A DNA stretch of 64,000 bases from positions 310,001-374,000 of the forward strand of contig NZ_FXTS01000003.1 of assembly GCF_900182785.1 (NCBI RefSeq). Direction: 5' to 3'. The position numbers were made by a program, and so were the translations under genes. The notes under the pieces are model-generated. The model ran no database searches, was not told where the DNA came from, and saw only the letters and a program-made list of their open reading frames with translations. The stretch comes from Oceanospirillum linum. Lineage in GTDB: Bacteria; Pseudomonadota; Gammaproteobacteria; Pseudomonadales; Halomonadaceae. Positions 17,457 to 25,900 of this stretch are shown here, one piece after another. Within the stretch, counting starts at the first letter, position 1; every line of letters begins with the position of its first letter.

Positions 17457-17640
17457 TCTGATTCCTGGGGTGTTCGCCAGCTGTTAACGTCCTCGAGCCT
17501 AATTACAAACCCAGGGAATCATCCGTGAGTACCCGTGTGCATGTCCGCGCGACGGAAAGCCTTAGGTACTTCGATGATTACCCACCTTGAACCTAATTGG
17601 TTCAAGGGCAACGGCAGCAGCGGCACTCTGGGGCTTTATC
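17457..17640 (+). ncRNA. ssrS: 6S RNA
   Basis: Regulatory RNA that mimics an open promoter and sequesters sigma-70 RNA polymerase. Supporting features: the 5' strand CTGGGGTGTTCGCCAG pairs (with wobbles) with the 3' strand near GGCACTCTGGGG; the conserved right arm CACCTTGAACC...GGTTCAAGGG at about 17582-17608; the GAAAGCCTTAGG segment near 17554; and about 184 nt length, equal to E. coli 6S. It sits between zapA and fthC, the canonical place. The ends are estimated to within about 5 nt. Confidence 0.9.
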
Positions 17641-17684
17641 CCCCTCTCTTTCCAAAATTTTCCCAAGCCTATTCCGGTCTGACG

Positions 17685-18332
17685 ATGACAGCGACCCTTT
17701 CACCATCACCCGATATGTCACCTGAATCTCTGACACTGAACCGGACTCAGCTTCGTCGCGAGATGCGTCAACGACGCCGCGCCCTGAGTGTTGCTGAACA
17801 GAAAAAAGCATCGGCACGCCTGAAAACCCAGGTACTGGCACTGCCGGAATTTCTGCAGGCAAAACGGGTTGCTATCTACCTGCCTAATGATGGCGAGATC
17901 GACCCGACACAACTGATTGATCAGGCACGGAAAATGGGCAAGGTTTGTTACCTGCCGGTACTGCAGCCTCTGGTGGAAAACCGCCTGTGGTTTGTTCGCT
18001 TTGACCATAAAACGCCGATGACCCATAACCGATTCGGAATCCCGGAGCCAAAACTGAAGGGGTTTGCGGATAAAAAACGCAACCGCTGTCGACCGGAAGA
18101 CCTGGATCTGGTGCTATTCCCTCTGGTGGCATTTGATGAGCACGGTGGACGTATGGGCATGGGAGGCGGCTTTTATGACCGGACCTTCGCCTTCACCCGT
18201 CACAGAAGGTTTGCCAAGCCAACGATGATAGGCTTGGCTCACGAATGCCAGAAAGTAAAGGATTTACCCATTGCGGACTGGGATATCCCGTTACAGGCTA
18301 TCGCCAGTGACCAAGGTGTTTATCGGGCGTAA
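17685..18332 (+). CDS. fthC: 5-formyltetrahydrofolate cyclo-ligase
   Basis: ATP-dependent conversion of 5-formyl-THF to 5,10-methenyl-THF (YgfA/MTHFS family), 215 residues. Hallmarks: N-terminal LRREMRQRRRALS, ATP site region VAIYLPNDGEIDPT, substrate region FGIPEP, and the glycine-rich LVAFDEHGGRMGMGGGFYDR. The ATG at 17685 is chosen because the longer open frame upstream is 6S RNA sequence; ATG at 17718 is an alternative. It begins about 45 nt after the 6S RNA and is probably made from read-through of the same transcript, as in E. coli. Confidence 0.9.
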   Translation: MTATLSPSPDMSPESLTLNRTQLRREMRQRRRALSVAEQKKASARLKTQVLALPEFLQAKRVAIYLPNDGEIDPTQLIDQARKMGKVCYLPVLQPLVENRLWFVRFDHKTPMTHNRFGIPEPKLKGFADKKRNRCRPEDLDLVLFPLVAFDEHGGRMGMGGGFYDRTFAFTRHRRFAKPTMIGLAHECQKVKDLPIADWDIPLQAIASDQGVYRA

Positions 18333-18336
18333 CAAC

Positions 18337-21300
18337 TCATAAACGCCCCTTTTGAAGCTCTGCCGAATACTCTAAAAGCGCATCAGCAGGCATAGGACGG
18401 GCAAACCAGTAGCCCTGATAGCATGGACAGCCCAACTCCCTCAGAAAGTTATACTGAGCTTCGGTTTCTACACCTTCAGCCACCAGATCAAGCCCAAGGC
18501 TCAGCCCCATCTGTAAAATCGCTTTCACCAACTGAGCGTCTTTCTCATCATTCACCAGGTCCCGGACAAACTCCTGAGCGATCTTAATCTGATCAATTTT
18601 CAGGTTTTTCAGATAACCCAGAGATGAATAACCCGTGCCAAAGTCATCGATGGAGCAACGTACTCCCAGCTTTGCCAGGTGCCGCAGCGTTGTATTCAGA
18701 TCCTGGCCCGATTTAAGAAAAACGCCCTCCGTTATTTCTATCCAAAGAAGCCCTTTAGCAGCGGGGTATTTTGCCAACATAAATTCGATTTGACTGACAA
18801 AATCAGGATGAGCGAAATGGCGTGAGCTGATATTAACCGACACCTTACAGTGAGCGAGCGATGTATCCTGCCAGAGTTGCATCTGATAACACGCCTTTTC
18901 AAGCACCGCCATGCCGATATCAATAATAATCGTACTCTCCTCAGCAATACAGATGAAAGAGCCGGGGCCGATCAAGCCCTCTTCCGGGTGCTGCCAACGG
19001 ATAAGTGCCTCACAGCCGACCATCACACCATGACTGCTATGCTGAGGCTGATAAAATAACCTGAACTGGTCTTCCTCCAGTGCAATACGAATCGACTTTT
19101 CCAGTTCAAGCCGATGCATGACTTCAACCTGCATTTCCGGCTCATAGAAAGCGAAAGCAGCCTTACCAGCACTTTTAGCCCGATACATTGCGGTATCAGC
19201 CTGTTGAATATACCCTTCCGCCTCGACCCCAGGCTGAGGCAGATAGGTAATACCGATACTGGCACTAACTTTATGGCGATGCCCTTTCAGATCAAACGGT
19301 TCTTCCAATGCCTGCAGAATACGCTCTGCCACATGGGCAGCCTGATCCATGGCAAGATCGGCGGCGTCCACATCTCCGGGTAACAGAAAAAGAAATTCAT
19401 CGCCCCCAAAGCGGCTGAAAATATCTTCCGCTCTTAAGGTAGCACTCAACCGTTCGGCAACCGCCTTAAGTAACTCATCCCCCATCTCATGACCGAGGGA
19501 GTCATTCAGCATCTTAAAGTCATCCAGGTCCATAAACATCAGCGCACTAAAGTCGTTATGACGTTCACAGTGCATCAGCTGATGGCGCAGAGACTCCATA
19601 AAGAGATCACGGTTCGGAAGCTCTGTTATGGAGTCATAGTAAGCCAGATAACGAATTCGTTCCTCACTGGCTTTCTTATCCGTAATATCCAGGAATGCCG
19701 CAACATAGTGTGTGGTATCCCCTTGCCCCAAAGTATCAACAGCCGTAATCGTCACCAGCTCTGGGAAGATAGAACCATCCTTACGCTTATTCCAAATCTC
19801 TCCGTGCCAATGTCCCTGCAGAATCAGCGACTGCCAGAGCTTGCGATAAAAATTATTACCGTGCCGACCAGACCTGAGAATACTGATCTTGCAACCCAAA
19901 ACCTCATCACTGCGATATCCTGTAGTCTGGCAGAACGCTGAGTTAACCCGCTGAATCACAGTATCTGCGTCAGTAATCACAATCGACTCATGGGTTTCAA
20001 AGGTAATAGCGGCAAGCTCCAGCGCCTGAGCAGACCGACGCTGCTCTGTGATGTCCCGGGCAACAATGGATAGAAAATGATTACGGGAGGCATTGCTCCC
20101 TCCCATCAGTACACGCTCTCCCTTAAGGGAAAGATGGCGCTGATCCGAGCCGTTTTCACTACGAAGCGTACATTCAATATCAAGACGCTGGCCTCTTAAA
20201 GCGGCATCCAGAGCCTGCTCAACGACAGAGACCTGAGCAGGTATCACCTGCTGTAAAAAAAGTGCATCACTGGCAACATGAACTCCGGGCTCCAACCCCA
20301 GAAGCCGGTAAAACTCATTTGACCACTGATGTGGGCGGCCGTTATGTGCCCATTCCCAACTCCCCATCTGAGCAATACGCTGAGACTCCCCCAGCAACTC
20401 ATTGCTCTTTTGCAGCTCACGGGTCCGTATATGAACCTGCCGGGAAACTTCTGCAGAGCGACCTGCTTGTACCAACAGAACGCCGCCCAGCACAGCAGAT
20501 ACAAAAAAGCCGCCGGTCAGGACAAAGTATAACCCCCAGGAATACCCCATTAGCTGCCGGGAAGCCCACTGCTCCATCACCCAAACATCAGCACCAACCT
20601 GAATCTCCGAACGATATGCCAGCTTATCTCTCTTTTCATTAGAGAAACCATCGCTCAAATAATAGGGCTGGTCCTCCAGACCTTTCGGGTAGAGTTTTAC
20701 ACCGTTCTGCTGAAGCTCATGTCGTCTGAGAACTTCATTCACCAGATCTGCCATACGCACAACGGCAACACCATAACCAGCCAAAGCATCAAGACGTTCA
20801 CCTTCACTATCCGGTGTACTCCTGCTGTGAAAAGCAGGCAAAAAAATCAGAACGCCCTTCTGCTCGCCATCCTCCTGGACCAGGCGAACAGGTGCAGTGG
20901 CACTGGCCAACCCTGACTGAACAGCCTTCTCCAGAGCCTCTCTGCGTAAGGGGTTGGAGAGCACATCAAAGCCCAATGCCGCCTGATTAACATCAAAAGG
21001 CTCAATCAGAGTCACAACCACATAGCTATCTCGGTTTTCAGCCCGAACCAGCCCATAAACCGGGTGCCGCTCCTGGATCATAAAAGGTACATTGCCATAC
21101 ACATTACGCATATGAAGCACAAACTCATCCCGCTCATGACCTTTTAGATAGATATTCCAGGAAAGACCATGCAGACTGCCCTGACGCTGCAGCACCTCAT
21201 TAGCAAAGCGCTCGAAGTCTGCTGGCGACAGGTCAAAGTCAGAATAAATAAAGCCTCTGAGGTTATAAAGCTGGCTGATATGAGCATCCAGCTCAGTCTG

Positions 21301-21996
21301 AATGGCTAAGGCAAAAGCCCGGGCCTGACCCTCGAAACGGTTTTTCTGGGTCTCTTCTTCTTTTTCCAGCCCCTGTCGGTACATAAGAATGGTAAAAAAG
21401 ATAATCAGTACTAAAGGAAGACCTACAGATAGGCGCTGGGCGCGCCAGTAGTGGCGAGGTAAAGCAAACGCCAGAAACATTAAAGGTGTAAAGACAATCA
21501 CCCCGATCGTATCGCCAATCCACCAGGTCAACCAGTTGATCTGTGCCCCCTCCAGGGCCATCACACCGGAGCTGACCAGATATCCCACACTGAAGGTAGC
21601 ACTCACCAGACAGGCAGCTGGCCCGGCGAGAAGCAGGAACCGGATAATGTCACCAGCCTTATTAAGCCGGGAGGGGTAGCCTACATAGCGGCGAACCAGA
21701 AAAGCCCCAAACAATGCCTGAGCGGCCGATGCACTGGCGATCCAGGCCATAGACAGCGCACTACCCAACGGTGGCAGCGCCAAACCGTGCTGATTGAGAA
21801 TATTAACCAGAAAAGATGCCAGCCAGACCCCAACAACCCCCGGAGATCGCCAGATCAGAGTAGAGGCTAGCGCCACACCTGAGGGTGGCCATATAGCCGT
21901 TGCATAACCCGGAGGAATGGCCAACTGCAGACCTAAAAAGCCTGCAACAATATTGACCGAGAGAACCAGTAAAACAACCAAAAAAAAGTGCTGCAC
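18337..21996 (-). CDS. MASE1-CHASE-PAS-GGDEF-EAL c-di-GMP signalling protein
   Basis: 1219-residue membrane protein that could make and/or degrade cyclic di-GMP. Order: MASE1 membrane sensor about 5-215 (GYATAIWPPSGVALAS is its signature), periplasmic CHASE domain about 240-430 (NLRGFIYSDFDLSP), another helix about 485-512, two PAS domains about 530-790, GGDEF about 795-955 with intact FGGDEF near 863-867, and EAL about 965-1210 with EALIRWQHPEEG near 996 and VAEGVETEAQ. Both catalytic signatures are complete, so net activity cannot be predicted. GTG start at 21996 with an AAGGA ribosome-binding site. Convergent with fthC at 4 bp spacing. Confidence 0.92.
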   Translation of the reverse strand: MQHFFLVVLLVLSVNIVAGFLGLQLAIPPGYATAIWPPSGVALASTLIWRSPGVVGVWLASFLVNILNQHGLALPPLGSALSMAWIASASAAQALFGAFLVRRYVGYPSRLNKAGDIIRFLLLAGPAACLVSATFSVGYLVSSGVMALEGAQINWLTWWIGDTIGVIVFTPLMFLAFALPRHYWRAQRLSVGLPLVLIIFFTILMYRQGLEKEEETQKNRFEGQARAFALAIQTELDAHISQLYNLRGFIYSDFDLSPADFERFANEVLQRQGSLHGLSWNIYLKGHERDEFVLHMRNVYGNVPFMIQERHPVYGLVRAENRDSYVVVTLIEPFDVNQAALGFDVLSNPLRREALEKAVQSGLASATAPVRLVQEDGEQKGVLIFLPAFHSRSTPDSEGERLDALAGYGVAVVRMADLVNEVLRRHELQQNGVKLYPKGLEDQPYYLSDGFSNEKRDKLAYRSEIQVGADVWVMEQWASRQLMGYSWGLYFVLTGGFFVSAVLGGVLLVQAGRSAEVSRQVHIRTRELQKSNELLGESQRIAQMGSWEWAHNGRPHQWSNEFYRLLGLEPGVHVASDALFLQQVIPAQVSVVEQALDAALRGQRLDIECTLRSENGSDQRHLSLKGERVLMGGSNASRNHFLSIVARDITEQRRSAQALELAAITFETHESIVITDADTVIQRVNSAFCQTTGYRSDEVLGCKISILRSGRHGNNFYRKLWQSLILQGHWHGEIWNKRKDGSIFPELVTITAVDTLGQGDTTHYVAAFLDITDKKASEERIRYLAYYDSITELPNRDLFMESLRHQLMHCERHNDFSALMFMDLDDFKMLNDSLGHEMGDELLKAVAERLSATLRAEDIFSRFGGDEFLFLLPGDVDAADLAMDQAAHVAERILQALEEPFDLKGHRHKVSASIGITYLPQPGVEAEGYIQQADTAMYRAKSAGKAAFAFYEPEMQVEVMHRLELEKSIRIALEEDQFRLFYQPQHSSHGVMVGCEALIRWQHPEEGLIGPGSFICIAEESTIIIDIGMAVLEKACYQMQLWQDTSLAHCKVSVNISSRHFAHPDFVSQIEFMLAKYPAAKGLLWIEITEGVFLKSGQDLNTTLRHLAKLGVRCSIDDFGTGYSSLGYLKNLKIDQIKIAQEFVRDLVNDEKDAQLVKAILQMGLSLGLDLVAEGVETEAQYNFLRELGCPCYQGYWFARPMPADALLEYSAELQKGRL

Positions 21997-22103
21997 GGGC
22001 GATCCTTAGAAAAGCGTCAGAATTCCAGCCGATATTGCATTCCTGCAGAAGCAGACAATCATATCTCTCTTTCCTCTGATTCAGATTAGCATGTTGCAAA
22101 CAA

Positions 22104-22132
22104 AAAACCCCACGACATTAGTGTGGGGTTTT
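22104..22132 (-). terminator. Intrinsic terminator after the 30-codon ORF
   Basis: On the minus strand CCCCAC, a 9-nt loop, and GTGGGG are followed by TTTTTTG. It ends transcription from the small ORF at 22223-22315 (and any read-through from ilvA) before the GGDEF-EAL gene. A second hairpin, GTCATCC-N7-GGATGAC, lies at 22189-22209 between ORF and terminator. Confidence 0.8.
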
Positions 22133-22222
22133 GAGTCGGCAGCATCCGGTAAGGATGTCACTGATAAGGTTTCAGGTCAGGCAATCCGGTCATCCACCAA
22201 GAGGATGACTTGCAACAAACAA

Positions 22223-22315
22223 TCAGAGCAATCCCTGCGCATAGCTTGTCACCACGACCCCTAATCCAAATACCAGTATCAGTACTGTCACCAGATCAGG
22301 CTGTTTTCTTTTCAT
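22223..22315 (-). CDS. Small single-pass membrane protein (30 aa)
   Basis: ATG at 22315 with an AGGGA ribosome-binding site at good spacing. The product has a basic polar start (MKRKQPDL), one predicted transmembrane helix (VTVLILVFGLGVVVTSYAQG) and ends GLL. An intrinsic terminator follows 91 bp downstream. The charge pattern, proper initiation site and own terminator support a real gene, although it is too short for most gene finders. I recall similar KRKxPDL-starting small membrane proteins in marine gammaproteobacteria but cannot name a family. It is downstream of ilvA on the same strand, separated by 252 bp. Confidence 0.65.
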   Translation of the reverse strand: MKRKQPDLVTVLILVFGLGVVVTSYAQGLL

Positions 22316-22567
22316 GGTTATTCCCTGCTTTTATCACTTGAGCTTAAAACCAAATAAAAAACGAAATGCCCTAAGACCGGACAAAGAACCATCCGGATTG
22401 AGGCTTTCTATCCATTCTATAGAGGTGCGACTGCTTTGCAATACATACCTCAATTACCTTTTTTATCGGCAGATGGTTGCCGCTATCTGTCCCAAAAACC
22501 GATACTCAAAATGATAAGCAAAAAGAACACCAGCTCAGCACCTCAGATGAAAACCCTCAGCACGCAC

Positions 22568-24079
22568 TTACTGCAAAAACAGCTGATAAGCAGGGTTTTC
22601 GCTCTCATCCCAATAGCGGTATCCGATACGATCCAGGTACTCAGCAACTTTTTTCTTATCCTGCTCAGGAACCTGCATACCGATCAACACACGGCCATAT
22701 GCAGCACCATGATTCCGATAGTGAAACAGAGAGATGTTCCAGTTTTGTCCCAGATTATTGAGAAAATTCAGCAAGGCTCCCGGACGTTCCGGGAACTCAA
22801 AGCGGAACAGCTGTTCATGCTCAACATCATCATTACGCCCACCGCCCAGATGTCGGATATGCAGCTTAGCCATCTCATTATCACTCAGGTCGATGGTCGG
22901 GTAGCCCTTCTCTTCCAGTGACTGAATCAGCTCTGCCCGGTCATTGATATCTTTTAGCTGAATGCCGACAAAAATTTTGGCATCACGACTATCCGAATAG
23001 CGATAGTTAAATTCAGTCACCATACGACGACCAACAATTTTACAAAACTGCTTGAAGCTACCGGGGTGCTCAGGAATCGTCACCGCTAAAATCGCTTCAC
23101 GCTTCTCACCCAGCTCAGCACGCTCTGCAATATGCTGTAAACGGTCAAAGTTGGTATTAGCTCCGGAGTTAATACAGATTAGGGTTTCACCCTGCACCGC
23201 ATTTTGCTGAACATATTTTTTTAAACCAGCTAATGATAGTGCGCCGGAAGGCTCAGAGACCGCGCGAGTATCTTCAAACACATCTTTTACTGCTGCACAA
23301 ATTTCGTCAGTAGTAACCGTGACGACTTCGTCTACAAAGTGCCGGGCAATACGAAATGGCTCTTCACCAATCTGAGCAACAGCAACACCTTCTGCAAAAA
23401 TTCCGACCTGATCCAGCACAACCCTTTCACCGGCATCCAATGCAGCTTTCAGGCAGGCCGCGTCCTGCGCTTCGACGCCAATCACTTTGATCTCAGGGCG
23501 CAAATACTTCACATAAGCAGCAATACCTGCGATCAGGCCGCCACCACCAACCGGAACAAAAATAGCATCGATATCCGCCGGGTACTGACGCAGAATTTCC
23601 ATCGCCACCGTACCCTGACCTGCAATCACCTCCGGGTGATCATAGGGAGGAATATAAGTGTAACCTTTTTCAGCCACCTGTTCCTGAGCGTACTGAGAAG
23701 CTTCGGCAAAAGCATCACCTTTCAGAATCACCTTAGCACCACGAGCTTTTGCGGAAGCGACTTTGATCTCCGGGGTGATTTTCGGCATCACAATCGTTGC
23801 CTTGATGCCCATATGTTTTGCCGCCATCGCCACACCCTGAGCATGATTACCGGCAGATGCAGTGATCACCCCCCGGGCTTTCTCCTCATCTGACAGCTGA
23901 GCCATGGCATTGTAGGCACCACGTAACTTAAAAGAGAAAACGGGCTGAAGATCTTCACGCTTAATCAAAATCGTGTTGTTCAGGCGCTTGGAGAGAAAAC
24001 GGGCCTCACTCAGAGGGGTTTCTTTGGCTACATCATATACACGAGCCTGCAAAATGCGTTTTACGTATCTTTCCAACAT
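22568..24079 (-). CDS. ilvA: Threonine ammonia-lyase, biosynthetic
   Basis: PLP enzyme that converts threonine to 2-oxobutyrate, the first step of isoleucine synthesis. Catalytic domain 1-320 with the PLP lysine in VFSFKLRGAYNAMA, TASAGNHAQGVA, and the glycine-rich VPVGGGGLIAGIA phosphate clamp. Residues about 325-503 hold two ACT-like regulatory domains (AILAVTIPEHPGSFKQFCK; FRFEFPERPGALLNFLNNLG), the form subject to isoleucine inhibition. 503 residues if started at MLERYVKRIL (24079), which matches the Pseudomonas enzyme; the track could extend 7 codons to a GTG. Divergent from rpiA. Confidence 0.94.
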   Translation of the reverse strand: MLERYVKRILQARVYDVAKETPLSEARFLSKRLNNTILIKREDLQPVFSFKLRGAYNAMAQLSDEEKARGVITASAGNHAQGVAMAAKHMGIKATIVMPKITPEIKVASAKARGAKVILKGDAFAEASQYAQEQVAEKGYTYIPPYDHPEVIAGQGTVAMEILRQYPADIDAIFVPVGGGGLIAGIAAYVKYLRPEIKVIGVEAQDAACLKAALDAGERVVLDQVGIFAEGVAVAQIGEEPFRIARHFVDEVVTVTTDEICAAVKDVFEDTRAVSEPSGALSLAGLKKYVQQNAVQGETLICINSGANTNFDRLQHIAERAELGEKREAILAVTIPEHPGSFKQFCKIVGRRMVTEFNYRYSDSRDAKIFVGIQLKDINDRAELIQSLEEKGYPTIDLSDNEMAKLHIRHLGGGRNDDVEHEQLFRFEFPERPGALLNFLNNLGQNWNISLFHYRNHGAAYGRVLIGMQVPEQDKKKVAEYLDRIGYRYWDESENPAYQLFLQ

Positions 24080-24145
24080 CTGTTTCTTCACTCTCTGCAC
24101 AACACAATAGATTCGTTATTTATAGGGCTTTACCATAGGGGCGAC

Positions 24146-24203
24146 TATCTTATGCCTTAAGGCAAGATAACGTCTACAGCTTACCGGGCTTAGCCCGTAT
24201 AAT
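24146..24203 (+). promoter_or_regulatory. rpiA promoter region with palindrome
   Basis: A perfect TATAAT at 24198-24203 lies 57 bp upstream of rpiA; the -35 (TCTACA, 24173-24178) is poor. CGGGC-TTA-GCCCG sits between them, and an interrupted palindrome TATCTT-at-GCCTTAAGGC-a-AGATA (about 24146-24169) lies just upstream, in the ilvA-rpiA divergent region. No regulator is recognised for it. Confidence 0.45.
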
Positions 24204-24260
24204 GAGCGGGAATTTTATCCAAAAGCGTTTAAAACAGATCTCAAGCAGGCTCAGATCCCC

Positions 24261-24935
24261 ATGACTCAAGACGAACTGAAAAAAGCGGTTGCCCAGGCGG
24301 CACTGGAAGAAGTTAAAAAAATCATTGATAAAGACAGCATTGCTGGGGTTGGTACAGGCTCCACTGCCAACTTCTTTATTGATGCGCTGGCCACCATCAA
24401 ACTGGATTTTGATGGTGCCGTAGCCAGTTCCGAAGCAACCCGGGAACGTCTGCAGGCTCATGGTATCACCGTGTACGATTTGAACGGTGTTGGCACGGTT
24501 CCGGTATATGTTGATGGTGCAGATGAAGTAAACGGCCGCCTACACATGGTAAAAGGTGGCGGTGGCGCACTGACCCGTGAAAAAATTATCGGTGCCGCCT
24601 CTCAGACATTTATCTGTATTGCTGATGAAAGTAAGCAGGTGGACATTCTGGGCGGATTCCCGCTACCGGTTGAAGTCATTCCGATGGCACGCAGCTATGT
24701 AGCCCGGGAACTGGTAAAAATGGGTGCAAACCCGATGTACCGTGAAGACTTCGTCACCGACAACGGTAACGTCATTCTGGATCTGTACAATTTTCCGATC
24801 GATAACCCTTTAACCATCGAACAAAAGATCAACAACATTACAGGTGTTGTGACCAACGGCCTATTTGCTATGCGCCCGGCAGATATACTGCTTCTGGGCT
24901 GTGCAGATGGTGTTAAAAGCCTTAAAGCCAAATAA
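24261..24935 (+). CDS. rpiA: Ribose-5-phosphate isomerase A
   Basis: Interconverts ribose 5-phosphate and ribulose 5-phosphate in the pentose phosphate pathway. 224 residues (E. coli 219). Conserved segments: GVGTGSTANFF (phosphate binding), SSEATRERLQAHGI, YVDGADEVNGRLHMVKGGGG with catalytic Asp and Lys, and LTREKIIGAAS. Single gene followed by its own terminator. The divergent ilvA-rpiA pairing is common in gammaproteobacteria. Confidence 0.95.
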   Translation: MTQDELKKAVAQAALEEVKKIIDKDSIAGVGTGSTANFFIDALATIKLDFDGAVASSEATRERLQAHGITVYDLNGVGTVPVYVDGADEVNGRLHMVKGGGGALTREKIIGAASQTFICIADESKQVDILGGFPLPVEVIPMARSYVARELVKMGANPMYREDFVTDNGNVILDLYNFPIDNPLTIEQKINNITGVVTNGLFAMRPADILLLGCADGVKSLKAK

Positions 24936-24951
24936 ATCACAGGCTTTCAGA

Positions 24952-24982
24952 AAGCGACAGTCCTGCACTGTCGCTTATCTTT
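24952..24982 (+). terminator. Terminator of rpiA
   Basis: Perfect 10-bp stem AAGCGACAGT / ACTGTCGCTT with a 5-nt loop, followed by ATCTTT. It may also serve the convergent hydrolase gene. Confidence 0.75.
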
Positions 24983-25007
24983 ACATCTCATCCTCACAAC
25001 CATCAGA

Positions 25008-25685
25008 TCAGACTACAACAGACCCCGAGACCTGAAGAAGAGGCTTATGCTGTCGGTTCTTTATCGACATTTCAAACGTATCACCTGAGTTCAGTGCCGC
25101 AACTCCCGCCGGTGTCCCCGTCAGGATCACATCCCCAGCTTCAAGTGTGAAGATATGGCTGATAAAGCTTACCAACTCCGCCATAGGAGTAATCATCTGA
25201 TCCGTGTTCCCATGCTGACGTTGCTGCCCATTCACATCCAGATTAATTTCAAGAAACTGCTCGCAGGAAGGCTCACAGGGAATAAAACCTGAAAGAGGCG
25301 CAGAACCATCAAAAGCTTTGGCGACCTCCCATGGATGACCTTTCTCCTTCAGCTGACTCTGCAGGTCACGTAAAGTGAGATCCAGTGCCAATCCGGCACC
25401 GACAATATTGATCATCGCCTGTTCAGGGCTCACCTTACGGATGGTATCCCCTACCAGTAATGCAACCTCTGCCTCATGATGACACTCGCCCTGACCTTCA
25501 GGCAGCACCAAAGGCTGAGTCATATCCACAGCTGCCGTAGACGGTTTAATAAACAGAAGCGGTTTTGCCGGAATCGGGTTGTTCAGTTCCTTAGCATGCT
25601 CCGCATAATTACGTCCGATACAAACAATTTTTCCCAGTGTCCATGGCGTTGGCTTGCCATCAGCCCATTGCAGGTTAAAGGCCAT
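25008..25685 (-). CDS. Fumarylacetoacetate hydrolase family protein (YcgM-like)
   Basis: 225-residue single-domain FAH-family protein. GKIVCIGRNYAEHAKELNN is the typical start of this group, the metal ligands are in GECHHEAEVALLVG (Glu-x-Glu) and ALDLTLRDLQ (Asp), and the C-terminal end LEAGDVILTGTPAGVAAL is diagnostic. Members act as acylpyruvate hydrolases, isomerases or oxaloacetate decarboxylases; the exact reaction is unresolved. ATG at 25685 with an AAGGAAC ribosome-binding site. Monocistronic, convergent with rpiA. Confidence 0.85.
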   Translation of the reverse strand: MAFNLQWADGKPTPWTLGKIVCIGRNYAEHAKELNNPIPAKPLLFIKPSTAAVDMTQPLVLPEGQGECHHEAEVALLVGDTIRKVSPEQAMINIVGAGLALDLTLRDLQSQLKEKGHPWEVAKAFDGSAPLSGFIPCEPSCEQFLEINLDVNGQQRQHGNTDQMITPMAELVSFISHIFTLEAGDVILTGTPAGVAALNSGDTFEMSIKNRQHKPLLQVSGSVVV

Positions 25686-25900
25686 ATTAGAGTTCCTTTT
25701 ATTATCAATATCATCTTTGGGTTACAGGGATATCATTATTATCCGCCATAAATTCGCTTTCCTACAAGATTTTCACCCTGCCCTTCAAGTCAACAACACA
25801 CAATACTTTAGTCATAAGAAGAGAGGGATAGGCTGGCAAATCCAAACTAACGCACTAGAATTGCCGGCTTAAAATTAGGCCACCATTAAGGATATAGATT

